Assembly: GCA_023436495.1 (NCBI GenBank)
Contig: JAEZIT010000127.1
Span: 1 to 50,202 of the forward strand
DNA: 50,202 nucleotides
DNA from: Acidobacteriota bacterium
GTDB taxonomy: Bacteria; Acidobacteriota; Blastocatellia; Pyrinomonadales; Pyrinomonadaceae
Direction: 5' to 3'
Part shown: piece after piece, positions 5,671-13,370 of the stretch
How positions within the stretch are numbered: position 1 is the first letter of the stretch
Layout of the letters: each line of letters starts with the position of its first letter
Made by a program: the position numbers and the translations under genes
Notes under the pieces: generated by a model
Databases searched by the model: none
Told to the model about the DNA's origin: nothing
The model's input: only the letters and a program-made list of their open reading frames with translations

Positions 5671-8514
5671 TTATCTCACAAAAGCACTCGGCACAGGCAC
5701 GTCGCCTGCCGTGCCGAACCCGATGACCGTCTGCCCTGCCGCCGAGCGGTTGATGTACCATGTCCCTGCTCTAAAGACCGCAGGGTCGGCCTTTCCGTCC
5801 CCGTCATAGTCTCCCGTAGAAGGCACGTCTCCGGCCACGCCGAACGGGAAGCCGTAGAACGAGAGGTCCTCGCTCCGCAATATGTACCAGAATCCCGTCG
5901 ACGGCCTGAACACCGCCACATCCGTCTTCCCGTCACCCGTGTAATCCGCCGGCACGGCCTTGTCTCCTGCCGCCCCGAAGGACACGGCCCGCACTCCCTG
6001 CGTGCTCATGTTCAGCCACCACTCTCCCGCTCCCGACGCTCCGCTCGGCCTGAAGACGGCCAGGTCCGCCTTTCCGTCACCGTCGTAATCTGCCGCAACG
6101 GGAAGATCAGAGGCCGCTCCGAACGACTCTATCCGGCTGCCTCCGGATGAAAGGCTGATGAACCACGTCCCGGCCCTGAAGACGGCAGCATCGGCTTTTC
6201 CGTCCGCATCGAAATCCGCCGGCACTGGAACGTCGCCTGCAGCACCGAACGGGAAGCCGTAGAATGTGTTGTCCTCAGACCTCATCACATACCAGAAGCC
6301 TGTCGAAGGCCTAAAGACAGCGATGTCCGTCTTCCCGTCCCCGGTAAAATCCGCCGGCGAGATCGAATCCGTCGAAGCCCCGAACCCGAAAGCCCTGCCG
6401 CCGCCGTCCGAAGACCTCAGGTACCACCACTCCCCGCCAAAGCTTCCATTCGGCCTGTAAACACCAACATCCGTCTTCCCGTCACCGTCAAGATCGAACG
6501 GTGCCGCATTTACGGTCGCAACTGTCTCGCCAAATACGGTGAACGAAAACAGCCTTGACACCGAAAATCCGCTTGCCGCACCGGCATCCGGCACGTACCA
6601 ACGGCCGTGAAACGTCTGGCCGATCAGCGAGGCGTCATTCGGGATAGCAAGCCTAATAGAACCGCGGCCCTGTGCGTTTAAGGTAACCATCATTCTCGTA
6701 AATGACCCGCCGGCCGGGATCGATGTCCCGACTCCCGGGTCCGTCGCATTGATGACGACCACGGCGTCGCTATTCGCAAGCCCGCCTTCAACCGCCACCG
6801 TAAAGCTGTCATTTCCGACGAGCGGCGGCTCGATCGCGATCGCTCGCGGGACGACACTGCCGGTCCCGGCACGTCCGGAGCCGCTGATAACGGGAACATA
6901 CTGCGATTCCGTGAATAATTTCGGACGGTCGAACGGCGGCAGTTCGTCGCGGACACGAGGGTCGGTCAGCGGCCGCTTCAGAAACGCGACCAACGCCTGT
7001 TTTTCGGCGGTCGTCAGCCCCATCGGCCGAATAATGCCGCGGTCGATATTGGGGGCGTTAAAATTTCCGCCGCGGTTATATAGATCGATCACGTGTTCGA
7101 GCGTTTTCGTGCGGCCGTTGTGCATGTACGGCGCCTGCAGCTCGATATTTCGCAGCGGCGGCGTTTTGAACTGCCCGTCATTATCCGGGTTGTTCGTCAC
7201 CAATCCGCGTCCGCGGTCCTCGCCAGGCGGCCTTATGCCGATATTATGAAATAGATGGTCTGAAAACAGCGGCCCGTCGTGGCATTGCGTACAGTTCAGG
7301 CCGAAGAAAAGCGTCGCACCGGTCGTCTCGATCTCCGTCAGTGTCTCTGTTCCCGTCGCAAAGCGGTCGAACGGCGTACGGTCGGAAAAAAGCTGGCGTT
7401 CATGTGTTGCGATCGCCATCGCGATCCTTACCGGTGTTACCTCCGGCGTGCCGAATGCTTCTTCGAACAGTTCCGGGTAAGTGCGGCCGCCGATCCAATT
7501 CCGGAGCGATGCCGGTATATTATGGGCCAGCGCCAGCGGCTTCGACGCCGCGATACGCTGCGCGACCTGCGTCCAATCTCGCCCGCCGTGGGCCATTTCC
7601 ACATCGGACACCGGCGGCCCAAGGATCTGGCTCTCGATCGCGCCGCCCTGCGACATGATTATCGCATCCGTGATCGGGTCGCGGAAAACGTCCAATGCCC
7701 TGCCGTCCCAGAACAGGCCGCTCGTCGAATAACCCGCGTTCAAATACGAAGGCGTATGCCGTCCGGTGACCTGCATGCCGAAGGCGTAGAACGGAGCTTC
7801 CGAGTATGTTCCGTCAGAATTATTCTTCGGGACACCGGGCGATCCGAAAATATCGTCAAGTGAGCTATTGCGCGGGTCCTCAGACGGGCCTTCGGGGTTT
7901 GCCACGCCGTTCGGGCCCGGATTTCGTGCGAGATCGCTGCCGTATTGCGATCGCGGATCGGCGCCGCCGGCCGCGGGACGATGGCATGTGCCGCACGCAA
8001 CCGTTTTCGTGGACGAAAGCTGTTCATCCCAAAATAATGCCTTACCAAGCGATGCCTTTGTCGCCGTCACCGGATTTCCCGCAGGATACGGCGGCGGCTC
8101 CAGCGGATTGTAAAAGATATGCGGCGTTCCGGCTACTGCCCGAATACCGCTGTCGGATGTTCCTAACCCGCTCTGTGTGCCCGAATTTTCCGCCCTTACC
8201 CAGTAATAGTACTGCTGGCCCGCTGCCGCCGAGCTGTCAAAAAAGAAATTGCCCGCTGAAGTTCCGGCATCCACGGCACTTAGCGGGTCATTCGTTGTAT
8301 TGCGAAATATCCTATAGTTGGTCGCTCCGCGAACTGTGTCCCAATTGATGCCTACCTTATTGGCATAGTCACCGTCGGAGGCATTTACTCCCGTCGGTGC
8401 GGAAAGCGCCGTCGCGCCGGTCTTTCCCGAAACGGGCGACGCGAGTTGGCGATTGATCAGGAACGCGGAACAAACCAGGAAGAATGAGAGAACGGACAGC
8501 TTGATTATACGCAT
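5671..8514 (-). CDS. secreted di-haem cytochrome c peroxidase with FN3 and VCBS repeats
   Basis: A 947-residue exported protein. Domains in order: signal peptide (1-25); fibronectin type III domain (about 38-127); di-haem cytochrome c peroxidase/MauG-like core (about 135-525) with haem-binding CGTCH at 174-178 and CTQCH at 408-412, plus the PYMHNG methionine segment at 463-467; a beta-rich linker (530-665); and six VCBS/FG-GAP-type repeats (674-947) with calcium-loop cores DLDGDGKTD, DFTGDGKTD, DFDADGKAD, DYDGDGKAD, DYTGDGKTD and DYDGDGKAD. Classic bacterial peroxidases are about 330-350 residues, so this is a large multidomain variant. It probably reduces peroxide or oxidises a partner on the cell surface, with the repeats forming a calcium-stabilised propeller. 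CAGGAGT precedes the start. The enzyme family is clear; the role of the appended domains is inferred. Confidence 0.92.
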   Translation of the reverse strand: MRIIKLSVLSFFLVCSAFLINRQLASPVSGKTGATALSAPTGVNASDGDYANKVGINWDTVRGATNYRIFRNTTNDPLSAVDAGTSAGNFFFDSSAAAGQQYYYWVRAENSGTQSGLGTSDSGIRAVAGTPHIFYNPLEPPPYPAGNPVTATKASLGKALFWDEQLSSTKTVACGTCHRPAAGGADPRSQYGSDLARNPGPNGVANPEGPSEDPRNSSLDDIFGSPGVPKNNSDGTYSEAPFYAFGMQVTGRHTPSYLNAGYSTSGLFWDGRALDVFRDPITDAIIMSQGGAIESQILGPPVSDVEMAHGGRDWTQVAQRIAASKPLALAHNIPASLRNWIGGRTYPELFEEAFGTPEVTPVRIAMAIATHERQLFSDRTPFDRFATGTETLTEIETTGATLFFGLNCTQCHDGPLFSDHLFHNIGIRPPGEDRGRGLVTNNPDNDGQFKTPPLRNIELQAPYMHNGRTKTLEHVIDLYNRGGNFNAPNIDRGIIRPMGLTTAEKQALVAFLKRPLTDPRVRDELPPFDRPKLFTESQYVPVISGSGRAGTGSVVPRAIAIEPPLVGNDSFTVAVEGGLANSDAVVVINATDPGVGTSIPAGGSFTRMMVTLNAQGRGSIRLAIPNDASLIGQTFHGRWYVPDAGAASGFSVSRLFSFTVFGETVATVNAAPFDLDGDGKTDVGVYRPNGSFGGEWWYLRSSDGGGRAFGFGASTDSISPADFTGDGKTDIAVFRPSTGFWYVMRSEDNTFYGFPFGAAGDVPVPADFDADGKADAAVFRAGTWFISLSSGGSRIESFGAASDLPVAADYDGDGKADLAVFRPSGASGAGEWWLNMSTQGVRAVSFGAAGDKAVPADYTGDGKTDVAVFRPSTGFWYILRSEDLSFYGFPFGVAGDVPSTGDYDGDGKADPAVFRAGTWYINRSAAGQTVIGFGTAGDVPVPSAFVR

Positions 8515-8695
8515 TGATACTCCTGAGAACTTTGAACGCTCGGGGTCTACCGATGTTTGATTAAAGAATAAAGACTGTCAGCGGTGTGACGAGATGGTTA
8601 AATATAGCACCGGTTCGTTTTTCCATCAATCGAAGAACGACGAAAATGCTTATTCCATAAGGCTGTACCGATGATAGCAATAACCGCGAAACCGC

Positions 8696-8724
8696 TTTTC
8701 AGCATCAAAGTTATTCGGTAGAAT
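8696..8724 (+). promoter_or_regulatory. candidate sigma-70 promoter of the dacB-like gene
   Basis: TTTTCA (8696-8701), 17-bp spacer, TAGAAT (8719-8724). The predicted start of transcription falls at or within a base or two of the ATG at 8732, and no Shine-Dalgarno is present, so the message may be leaderless. Confidence 0.4.
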
Positions 8725-8731
8725 CGAATCA

Positions 8732-10399
8732 ATGAAAACCCGACGCTCCTTTTCCACGCTCCATAACGCAATCTTAGTTTTAACCGTAGTGACCGGCACG
8801 GCCATGGGTTCGTTCGCGCAGAACCCGCCGGGCAAGCGTACCGTGCCCGCCCCGACGCCCACGCCAACGCCCGTGACAAAGCCGGCACCTGCCGCGACGC
8901 CGACTCCGTCACCGACGCCGACGCCCGCTCCGGTCCAGACGATCGCCGACCTGCGAACGAGAATAACGAACCGCCTCGCGCGGCCCGAACTCCGGCGCGG
9001 CCAGATAGGCATCAAGATCGCGACGCTCAATTCAGAAAAGCTGGTATTCGAAGAGAATGCCGAAAAATATTTCATGCCGGCGTCGAATATGAAGAACTTC
9101 ACCGTCGCGGCCGGCATCGAGAAGCTGGGCCCTGACTACCGATACGTCACGAGCGTTTTCGCGCCCGCCGCTCCGGATGCCGCCGGAACGGTCAAAGGCG
9201 ACCTACGGATCTACGGGCGGGGCGACGTATCAATTTCGACCAGCTTTTCCGAGGGCAATTATTTCAAGGGACTCGACGACCTGGCAGCAAAGATAGCCGC
9301 TGCGGGCGTTAAACGAGTTGAAGGCGACCTTGTCGGCGATGACACCTATTTTCGCGGCGGAGCAATTCCGGGAAGCTGGGAATGGGACGACCTGCAGTGG
9401 TATTACGGGGCCGAGGTTTCCGCTTTGCCGATAAATGACAACGCGGTGGACCTGACCGTCCGGCCCGGTCCTGCCGGCTACGGATGCAGCGTCGATCTTT
9501 CGCCTCTAAATCCCGTTTTTCGCGTTGTGAACCGCTGTATGACCACACCGGCCGGAACGATGCGGACGCTGAAGATCGAAAAGCTGCTCGGGCAAAATGT
9601 CCTTGAAATAACGGGAAACCTGCCGGTGGGAAATAGCGGTTTCAAAGGCTATGTTACCGTCACAAGGCCGGCGGAGTTGTTCGTATCGCTGCTGCGTTCC
9701 AGGCTTGAGCAAAAAGGAATTACCATCACCGGACGCACCCGCGTCATTGATGGTTCCGCTGCCGCATGTGCCGGATGTCCGCCCCCGGTCGAAATAGCAA
9801 AGCTGGAGTCCGCGCCCTTCAGCCTTATCTCCGCTAAAACAATGAAGCCCAGCCAGAATATGTACACCGAGACGATCCTGCGCACCCTGGGCGAAGAGAT
9901 CGGGCGAAAACGGACCATGGTAACTTCAGGCAACGGAGCGTCTCCGGCTGTTGAAAAAAGCAGCCACGATCTCGGCGTAGCCGTGGTCGAGAATTTTCTG
10001 ACGCAGATAGGGATTCCCGATGACGCCGTTATCCAGCACGACGGCAGCGGCCTGTCACGGCACGATCTGATCACACCCGCTGCGGTTGTACGGCTCTACA
10101 CCTACATGGGCCGGGAGAGCAAATATTCACAGGCGTGGAGAGATTCGCTGACGATCGCCGGCGTTGACGGCACGCTTAGGAATCGGCTTGCCGGCACTGC
10201 CGCGGCGGGCAATGTACGCGGAAAGACCGGAACGATCGATCAGGTCTCCGCACTTTCCGGATATTTGACCACTGCGGGCGGTGAACAGCTCGTGTTCTCG
10301 CTTATCGTAAACGGCGTTCCGGAAGGCAGAATGCGGACGGGCGTGATCGACGATATTGTCCTCTATTTGGTTAACTTCAACGGCCGTATCGACCAATAG
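8732..10399 (+). CDS. dacB: D-alanyl-D-alanine carboxypeptidase/endopeptidase, PBP4 (S13) family
   Basis: A 555-residue exported protein. Signal peptide about 1-30 ending near SFAQ; a Pro/Thr-rich spacer at 36-68 (PTPTPTP and PTPSPTPTPAP); then the S13 penicillin-binding domain. Active-site motifs: S118-x-x-K121 in PASNMK, the DGSGLSRHD segment, and KTG in VRGKTGTI near the C-terminus. PBP4-type enzymes trim the terminal D-Ala from peptidoglycan stem peptides and cut cross-links in the periplasm. The spacer probably lets the catalytic domain reach the wall from an anchoring point. Neighbouring genes also act on murein (SpoIID/LytB, Mpl). The start has no ribosome site but follows a good promoter. 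Confidence 0.92.
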   Translation: MKTRRSFSTLHNAILVLTVVTGTAMGSFAQNPPGKRTVPAPTPTPTPVTKPAPAATPTPSPTPTPAPVQTIADLRTRITNRLARPELRRGQIGIKIATLNSEKLVFEENAEKYFMPASNMKNFTVAAGIEKLGPDYRYVTSVFAPAAPDAAGTVKGDLRIYGRGDVSISTSFSEGNYFKGLDDLAAKIAAAGVKRVEGDLVGDDTYFRGGAIPGSWEWDDLQWYYGAEVSALPINDNAVDLTVRPGPAGYGCSVDLSPLNPVFRVVNRCMTTPAGTMRTLKIEKLLGQNVLEITGNLPVGNSGFKGYVTVTRPAELFVSLLRSRLEQKGITITGRTRVIDGSAAACAGCPPPVEIAKLESAPFSLISAKTMKPSQNMYTETILRTLGEEIGRKRTMVTSGNGASPAVEKSSHDLGVAVVENFLTQIGIPDDAVIQHDGSGLSRHDLITPAAVVRLYTYMGRESKYSQAWRDSLTIAGVDGTLRNRLAGTAAAGNVRGKTGTIDQVSALSGYLTTAGGEQLVFSLIVNGVPEGRMRTGVIDDIVLYLVNFNGRIDQ

Positions 10400-10421
10400 A
10401 AAGGCTAAGATCGTAAAAAGG

Positions 10422-10456
10422 AAAGAGGCTCGGGATTTTTCACCCGAGCCTCTTTT
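10422..10456. terminator. bidirectional terminator between dacB and the RRM gene
   Basis: A perfect 13-bp stem AAAGAGGCTCGGG / CCCGAGCCTCTTT (10422-10434 and 10443-10455) with an eight-base loop. It is flanked by T-rich sequence on the plus strand and the equivalent on the minus strand. It lies between two convergent genes and can serve both. Confidence 0.88.
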
Positions 10457-10473
10457 CGATTTGAATATTTTAA

Positions 10474-10803
10474 TTACCAGCCGCCGCGTCCGCCGCCGCC
10501 TCCGCCGTAACCACCGCGGCCCCGGCCGCCGCCACCGCCTCCGCCGCCGCGGTCGTCGCGCGGGCGAGCTTCGTTAACGACCATGTTGCGGCCGTCGTAT
10601 TCCTGCCCGTTAAACTGGGCGATCGCGTTATTTGCATCGTCTTCCGACGCCATTTCCACAAATCCGAAGCCGCGTGAACGGCCGGTTTCACGGTCAAAAA
10701 CCACATTGGCCGAATTTACCGTTCCCGCCGCCGCAAAATGTTCCTGCAGGTCCTCGCTCGTGACACGAAAAGACAAATTTCCGACGTAAAGTTTGTTACT
10801 CAT
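10474..10803 (-). CDS. RRM-domain RNA-binding protein with glycine-rich tail
   Basis: A 109-residue cytosolic protein: one RNA recognition motif (residues 3-80) followed by an RGG/GGGG tail (83-109). RNP2 is LYVGNL and RNP1 is RGFGFVEM, with the aromatic residues that stack on RNA intact. Small RRM-Gly proteins of this kind (Rbp-type) are known from cyanobacteria and many other phyla, where they bind single-stranded RNA and are often cold-induced. The ribosome site is weak (AAGAG). The 390-bp gap upstream could hold a regulatory leader, but that is inference. Confidence 0.93.
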   Translation of the reverse strand: MSNKLYVGNLSFRVTSEDLQEHFAAAGTVNSANVVFDRETGRSRGFGFVEMASEDDANNAIAQFNGQEYDGRNMVVNEARPRDDRGGGGGGGGRGRGGYGGGGGGRGGW

Positions 10804-11193
10804 TTTTCTCTTAATATTTATATTTTCGAAGCAAAAGGCAGGTATACCGGAAGTTTCTGACGATACTTTACCGCAAACGCAGCGACGCGATCCCTACACC
10901 AAAAAATTATCAACTGCTTCAAGTAGCCAAAAAGAATACTCTCCATTCCAATCCGAAAGCGTCGCTTGTTTTTGCGGACGGTCGCATCTACCGAGATACA
11001 TTTTGAGAGCTAAATCATTGTCATTATGCATATTGACGGGCATTAAGGCAAGAAAAATCTATCGAATCAATGTCCAACCAGAGACGCAATTAATTTCTTG
11101 CCATAAATGCCACTTATTTGTTACAGTTTTCTCATAACACTTCTAAATAGCTGCTTTTTTATTACTTCAGGCAAAATTCAAGGAGGATCCCAA
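10804..11193. other. 390-bp AT-rich divergent intergenic region
   Basis: Clearly richer in A+T than its flanks. It lies between the divergent RRM and SpoIID genes and should hold both promoters. TTGACG at 11033 and TTGCCA near 11098 could be -35 boxes for the plus strand, but neither has a good -10 at the right distance. No convincing gene, tRNA or strong hairpin was seen. Confidence 0.5.
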
Positions 11194-13020
11194 ATGAAAC
11201 TGTCCACGATCACATCCCTGCTGCTGTTCCTGTTTGTGCTTACCGCCATCCCGGCGTTCGCGCAGCAGCAGAGCGATGATCAGAAAATTGAGGAAGAATG
11301 GATAAAACAGCGAAGCGCTCTCGGCGAATCACACGCATCGGGCGCCCGAAATGACCTTGGGCCCGTCATAATCGGTAATCCGACAACGGCACATAAGGTG
11401 ATCCGGGTCGGATTGTCGACAACGATCTTTAACGCAAGCGGCACCGTTACGACAGAGATCTCGACCAACCGCCATTTTCCGGTAGCGGAGATAAGCCATA
11501 CGGCGGGGCTGGTTTACCTTAAAGACCGTGCGAGCGGAGCGATTATTAACCTCGAGGCGCCGGGTACCGTCGTTCGGGTCACACGCGATGCCGCCGGATA
11601 TCATGTTTCGATCGGCGGCGCTGAGGTCGGCGTGTTCGCCGGGCCGCTTTTCTTCGAACCGACAGACGAAACGAACCAGTTTCGCGTCGAGAATATTCGC
11701 CGTACATTCAGCGGTACATTCGTCCCGCGCTACCGCGGCGCGATCGAGCTTGCCCACGGGCCGGGAACGCCGGCAAACACCCTGAACATAGTTAATATCA
11801 TTGAGATCGAAGATTACGTTCCGGGCGTAGTTGCGAATGAATCGATCGCATCGTTTGAAATGGAAGCGCTGAAGGCTCAGGCGGTTGCCGCTCGCGGTTA
11901 TGCCATCGCCAACATTGGCCGGTTCCGAGCGAACTTCCCTTACGATATCGTGGATTCGACCACATCGCAGGTCTATCGCGGAGTTATCTCCGAACACGCC
12001 CGCGCCGTCCAGTCCAGCAACGAGACCATTGGGCTTGTTGCTTCATACAACGGGAACATCATCAACGCGCTTTATTCGTCGTCGATGGGTGGACACACGG
12101 AAAACACTGAGAATATCTTTACGGGCGGGCCGATCCCCTATCTCAGAGGGATCTACGACGGCGACGGCACTGCTCCCGACTTCTCTACTCCGGCAGGCGT
12201 CGCAGCATTCTGGCAGCGGACCAGTGCTCCGGATACATTCGACGACTGCGCCCGCACCGCAACGACGCCGACAGGAACGGTTGGCAACACCTTTTCACGC
12301 TGGAAATTCGAACTGACACAGGCACAACTTCGTGCAAAGGTCCCGGCATCAGTGACCGGCACCATCACGGGCGTCGTTATCACGCAGCGTATGGCGGCAT
12401 CCGGCCGTGCCTCGCGTGTGGTTCTGACCACATCTACGGGTATGACGCATACGGTAACCGGCTGGGACCCGCTTCGGGTGTTTTTCCGTCCTTTCGTATC
12501 AACGCCCCGCCTGTGTGGAACCTCGAATACCGCGTCTGCCTTTACCCTAAATAACCCCAGCGTGATCAACGAATTCCGCAGTGCCGATGGATCGCTCGAG
12601 AAGGTTGAAGTTTGGGGCGGCGGCTGGGGCCACAACGTGGGCATGAGCCAATACGGTGCACACGGCCGTGCACGCGCCGGGCAGAATTTCCTGCAGATCC
12701 TGAAGGCGTACTACACGGGTGTGGACGTCGGTTCGTACCCGATCGACGTCAGCCGCAATCCGGGTTCCGGCCCGCCGACGCTGCGGCAGTCGTTCTATGC
12801 TCCGAACGCCATGGGTACGCTGGTTGTACGATCATCAGGATTGAAGAAGCTGGTCGTGCATATTAACGAAACCCACGACATTATGCTGACCCAGGATCAG
12901 CTTTCCGATCCGGTGTTCACTCTTGATATCTCGCAATACATGGTCCAGGGCGTGAACACGATCCAGTACAACCCCGTCGGCCGGCATGGAGACGTAACGG
13001 TAAACGTGAACGTGCAGTAA
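11194..13020 (+). CDS. SpoIID/LytB-domain secreted protein
   Basis: A 608-residue exported protein started at the ATG behind AGGAGG (11181-11186); an in-frame extension upstream has no ribosome site. Signal peptide about 1-24 (ends PAFAQQQ). The SpoIID domain covers about residues 200-500: DYVPGVVANESIAS with the likely catalytic Glu216, LKAQAVAARGYA, YSSSMGGHTE, and WGHNVGMSQYGAHG. SpoIID is a lytic transglycosylase acting on denuded glycan strands during spore engulfment; homologues in non-sporulating bacteria (LytB-type) are thought to modify murein or bind it. A beta-rich tail (about 540-608) follows. Mpl and a PBP4-type enzyme lie next door. Catalysis is inferred from the family. Confidence 0.9.
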   Translation: MKLSTITSLLLFLFVLTAIPAFAQQQSDDQKIEEEWIKQRSALGESHASGARNDLGPVIIGNPTTAHKVIRVGLSTTIFNASGTVTTEISTNRHFPVAEISHTAGLVYLKDRASGAIINLEAPGTVVRVTRDAAGYHVSIGGAEVGVFAGPLFFEPTDETNQFRVENIRRTFSGTFVPRYRGAIELAHGPGTPANTLNIVNIIEIEDYVPGVVANESIASFEMEALKAQAVAARGYAIANIGRFRANFPYDIVDSTTSQVYRGVISEHARAVQSSNETIGLVASYNGNIINALYSSSMGGHTENTENIFTGGPIPYLRGIYDGDGTAPDFSTPAGVAAFWQRTSAPDTFDDCARTATTPTGTVGNTFSRWKFELTQAQLRAKVPASVTGTITGVVITQRMAASGRASRVVLTTSTGMTHTVTGWDPLRVFFRPFVSTPRLCGTSNTASAFTLNNPSVINEFRSADGSLEKVEVWGGGWGHNVGMSQYGAHGRARAGQNFLQILKAYYTGVDVGSYPIDVSRNPGSGPPTLRQSFYAPNAMGTLVVRSSGLKKLVVHINETHDIMLTQDQLSDPVFTLDISQYMVQGVNTIQYNPVGRHGDVTVNVNVQ

Positions 13021-13042
13021 CGCGAGGTAAGCTCGATCCACG

Positions 13043-13076
13043 AAAAGGCGGCTAGCTGCGAGGCTCGCCGCCTTTT
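13043..13076 (+). terminator. terminator of the SpoIID/LytB gene
   Basis: Stem AAAAGGCGG / CCGCCTTTT (13043-13051 and 13068-13076) with a 16-base loop, 22 bases after the stop codon. Confidence 0.75.
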
Positions 13077-13177
13077 CTGCGCCGCCTGTTTTCATTGCCG
13101 AAGGTGTTACCCAAACAAACGCCTTTGCACAAGATCCTTGGTCGCCTCAATTAGCTTTCCTCGAACGGCAAAAACTA

Positions 13178-13206
13178 TTGACGGTATTGCGTAGTTGGGA
13201 TACAAT
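13178..13206 (+). promoter_or_regulatory. strong sigma-70-like promoter without a downstream gene
   Basis: TTGACG (13178-13183), exactly 17 bp, TACAAT (13201-13206): one mismatch to consensus in each box. Transcription would start about 13213, at the foot of a perfect hairpin, and run toward the 3' end of mpl on the opposite strand. Confidence 0.5.
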
Positions 13207-13212
13207 TTCATT

Positions 13213-13346
13213 GGCGAGACACGCGTCTCGCCGTCGCAGTTTTAGGGCTGTGGCAAAGTTTTTTGAAAATTTAGCGGAACGGGCAGTTTTGCGGCCGTAA
13301 ACTCAGCGGGATCAATGGGTTGGACGTTCCACCCATGAGTGGAACG
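13213..13346 (+). ncRNA. candidate small RNA bounded by two hairpins
   Basis: Begins with GGCGAGAC-ACGC-GTCTCGCC (13213-13232), then U-rich single-stranded stretches (AGTTTT and AGTTTTTTG), and ends with CGTTCCAC-CCATGA-GTGGAACG (13325-13346). The promoter above would start it at its first base. No known RNA family was recognised and there is no U-tract after the last hairpin. The stems could instead belong to a palindromic repeat element. Confidence 0.3.
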
Positions 13347-13370
13347 CCCGCGGAACGCCCCCGGAACGCG

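Larger units (their letters stand above)
13021..13370. other. 350-bp gap with terminator, promoter-like site and hairpins
   Basis: It lies between convergent genes, so no protein-gene promoter is expected here. It contains the SpoIID terminator, a strong plus-strand sigma-70-like promoter (13178-13206), two perfect 8-bp hairpins (13213-13232 and 13325-13346), and a tandem 11-bp repeat (13341-13370, units starting GGAACGC at 13341, 13352 and 13363). No open reading frame fits. A small RNA is possible. Confidence 0.5.

Noticed and set aside
7279..7863. 194-codon frame antisense to the peroxidase core
   Set aside because: Shadow of the haem-binding domain on the other strand; Arg-rich, no start signals.
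10793..11137. 114-codon frame in the RRM-SpoIID gap
   Set aside because: No ribosome site, overlaps the start of the RRM gene, low-complexity hydrophobic start followed by random composition.
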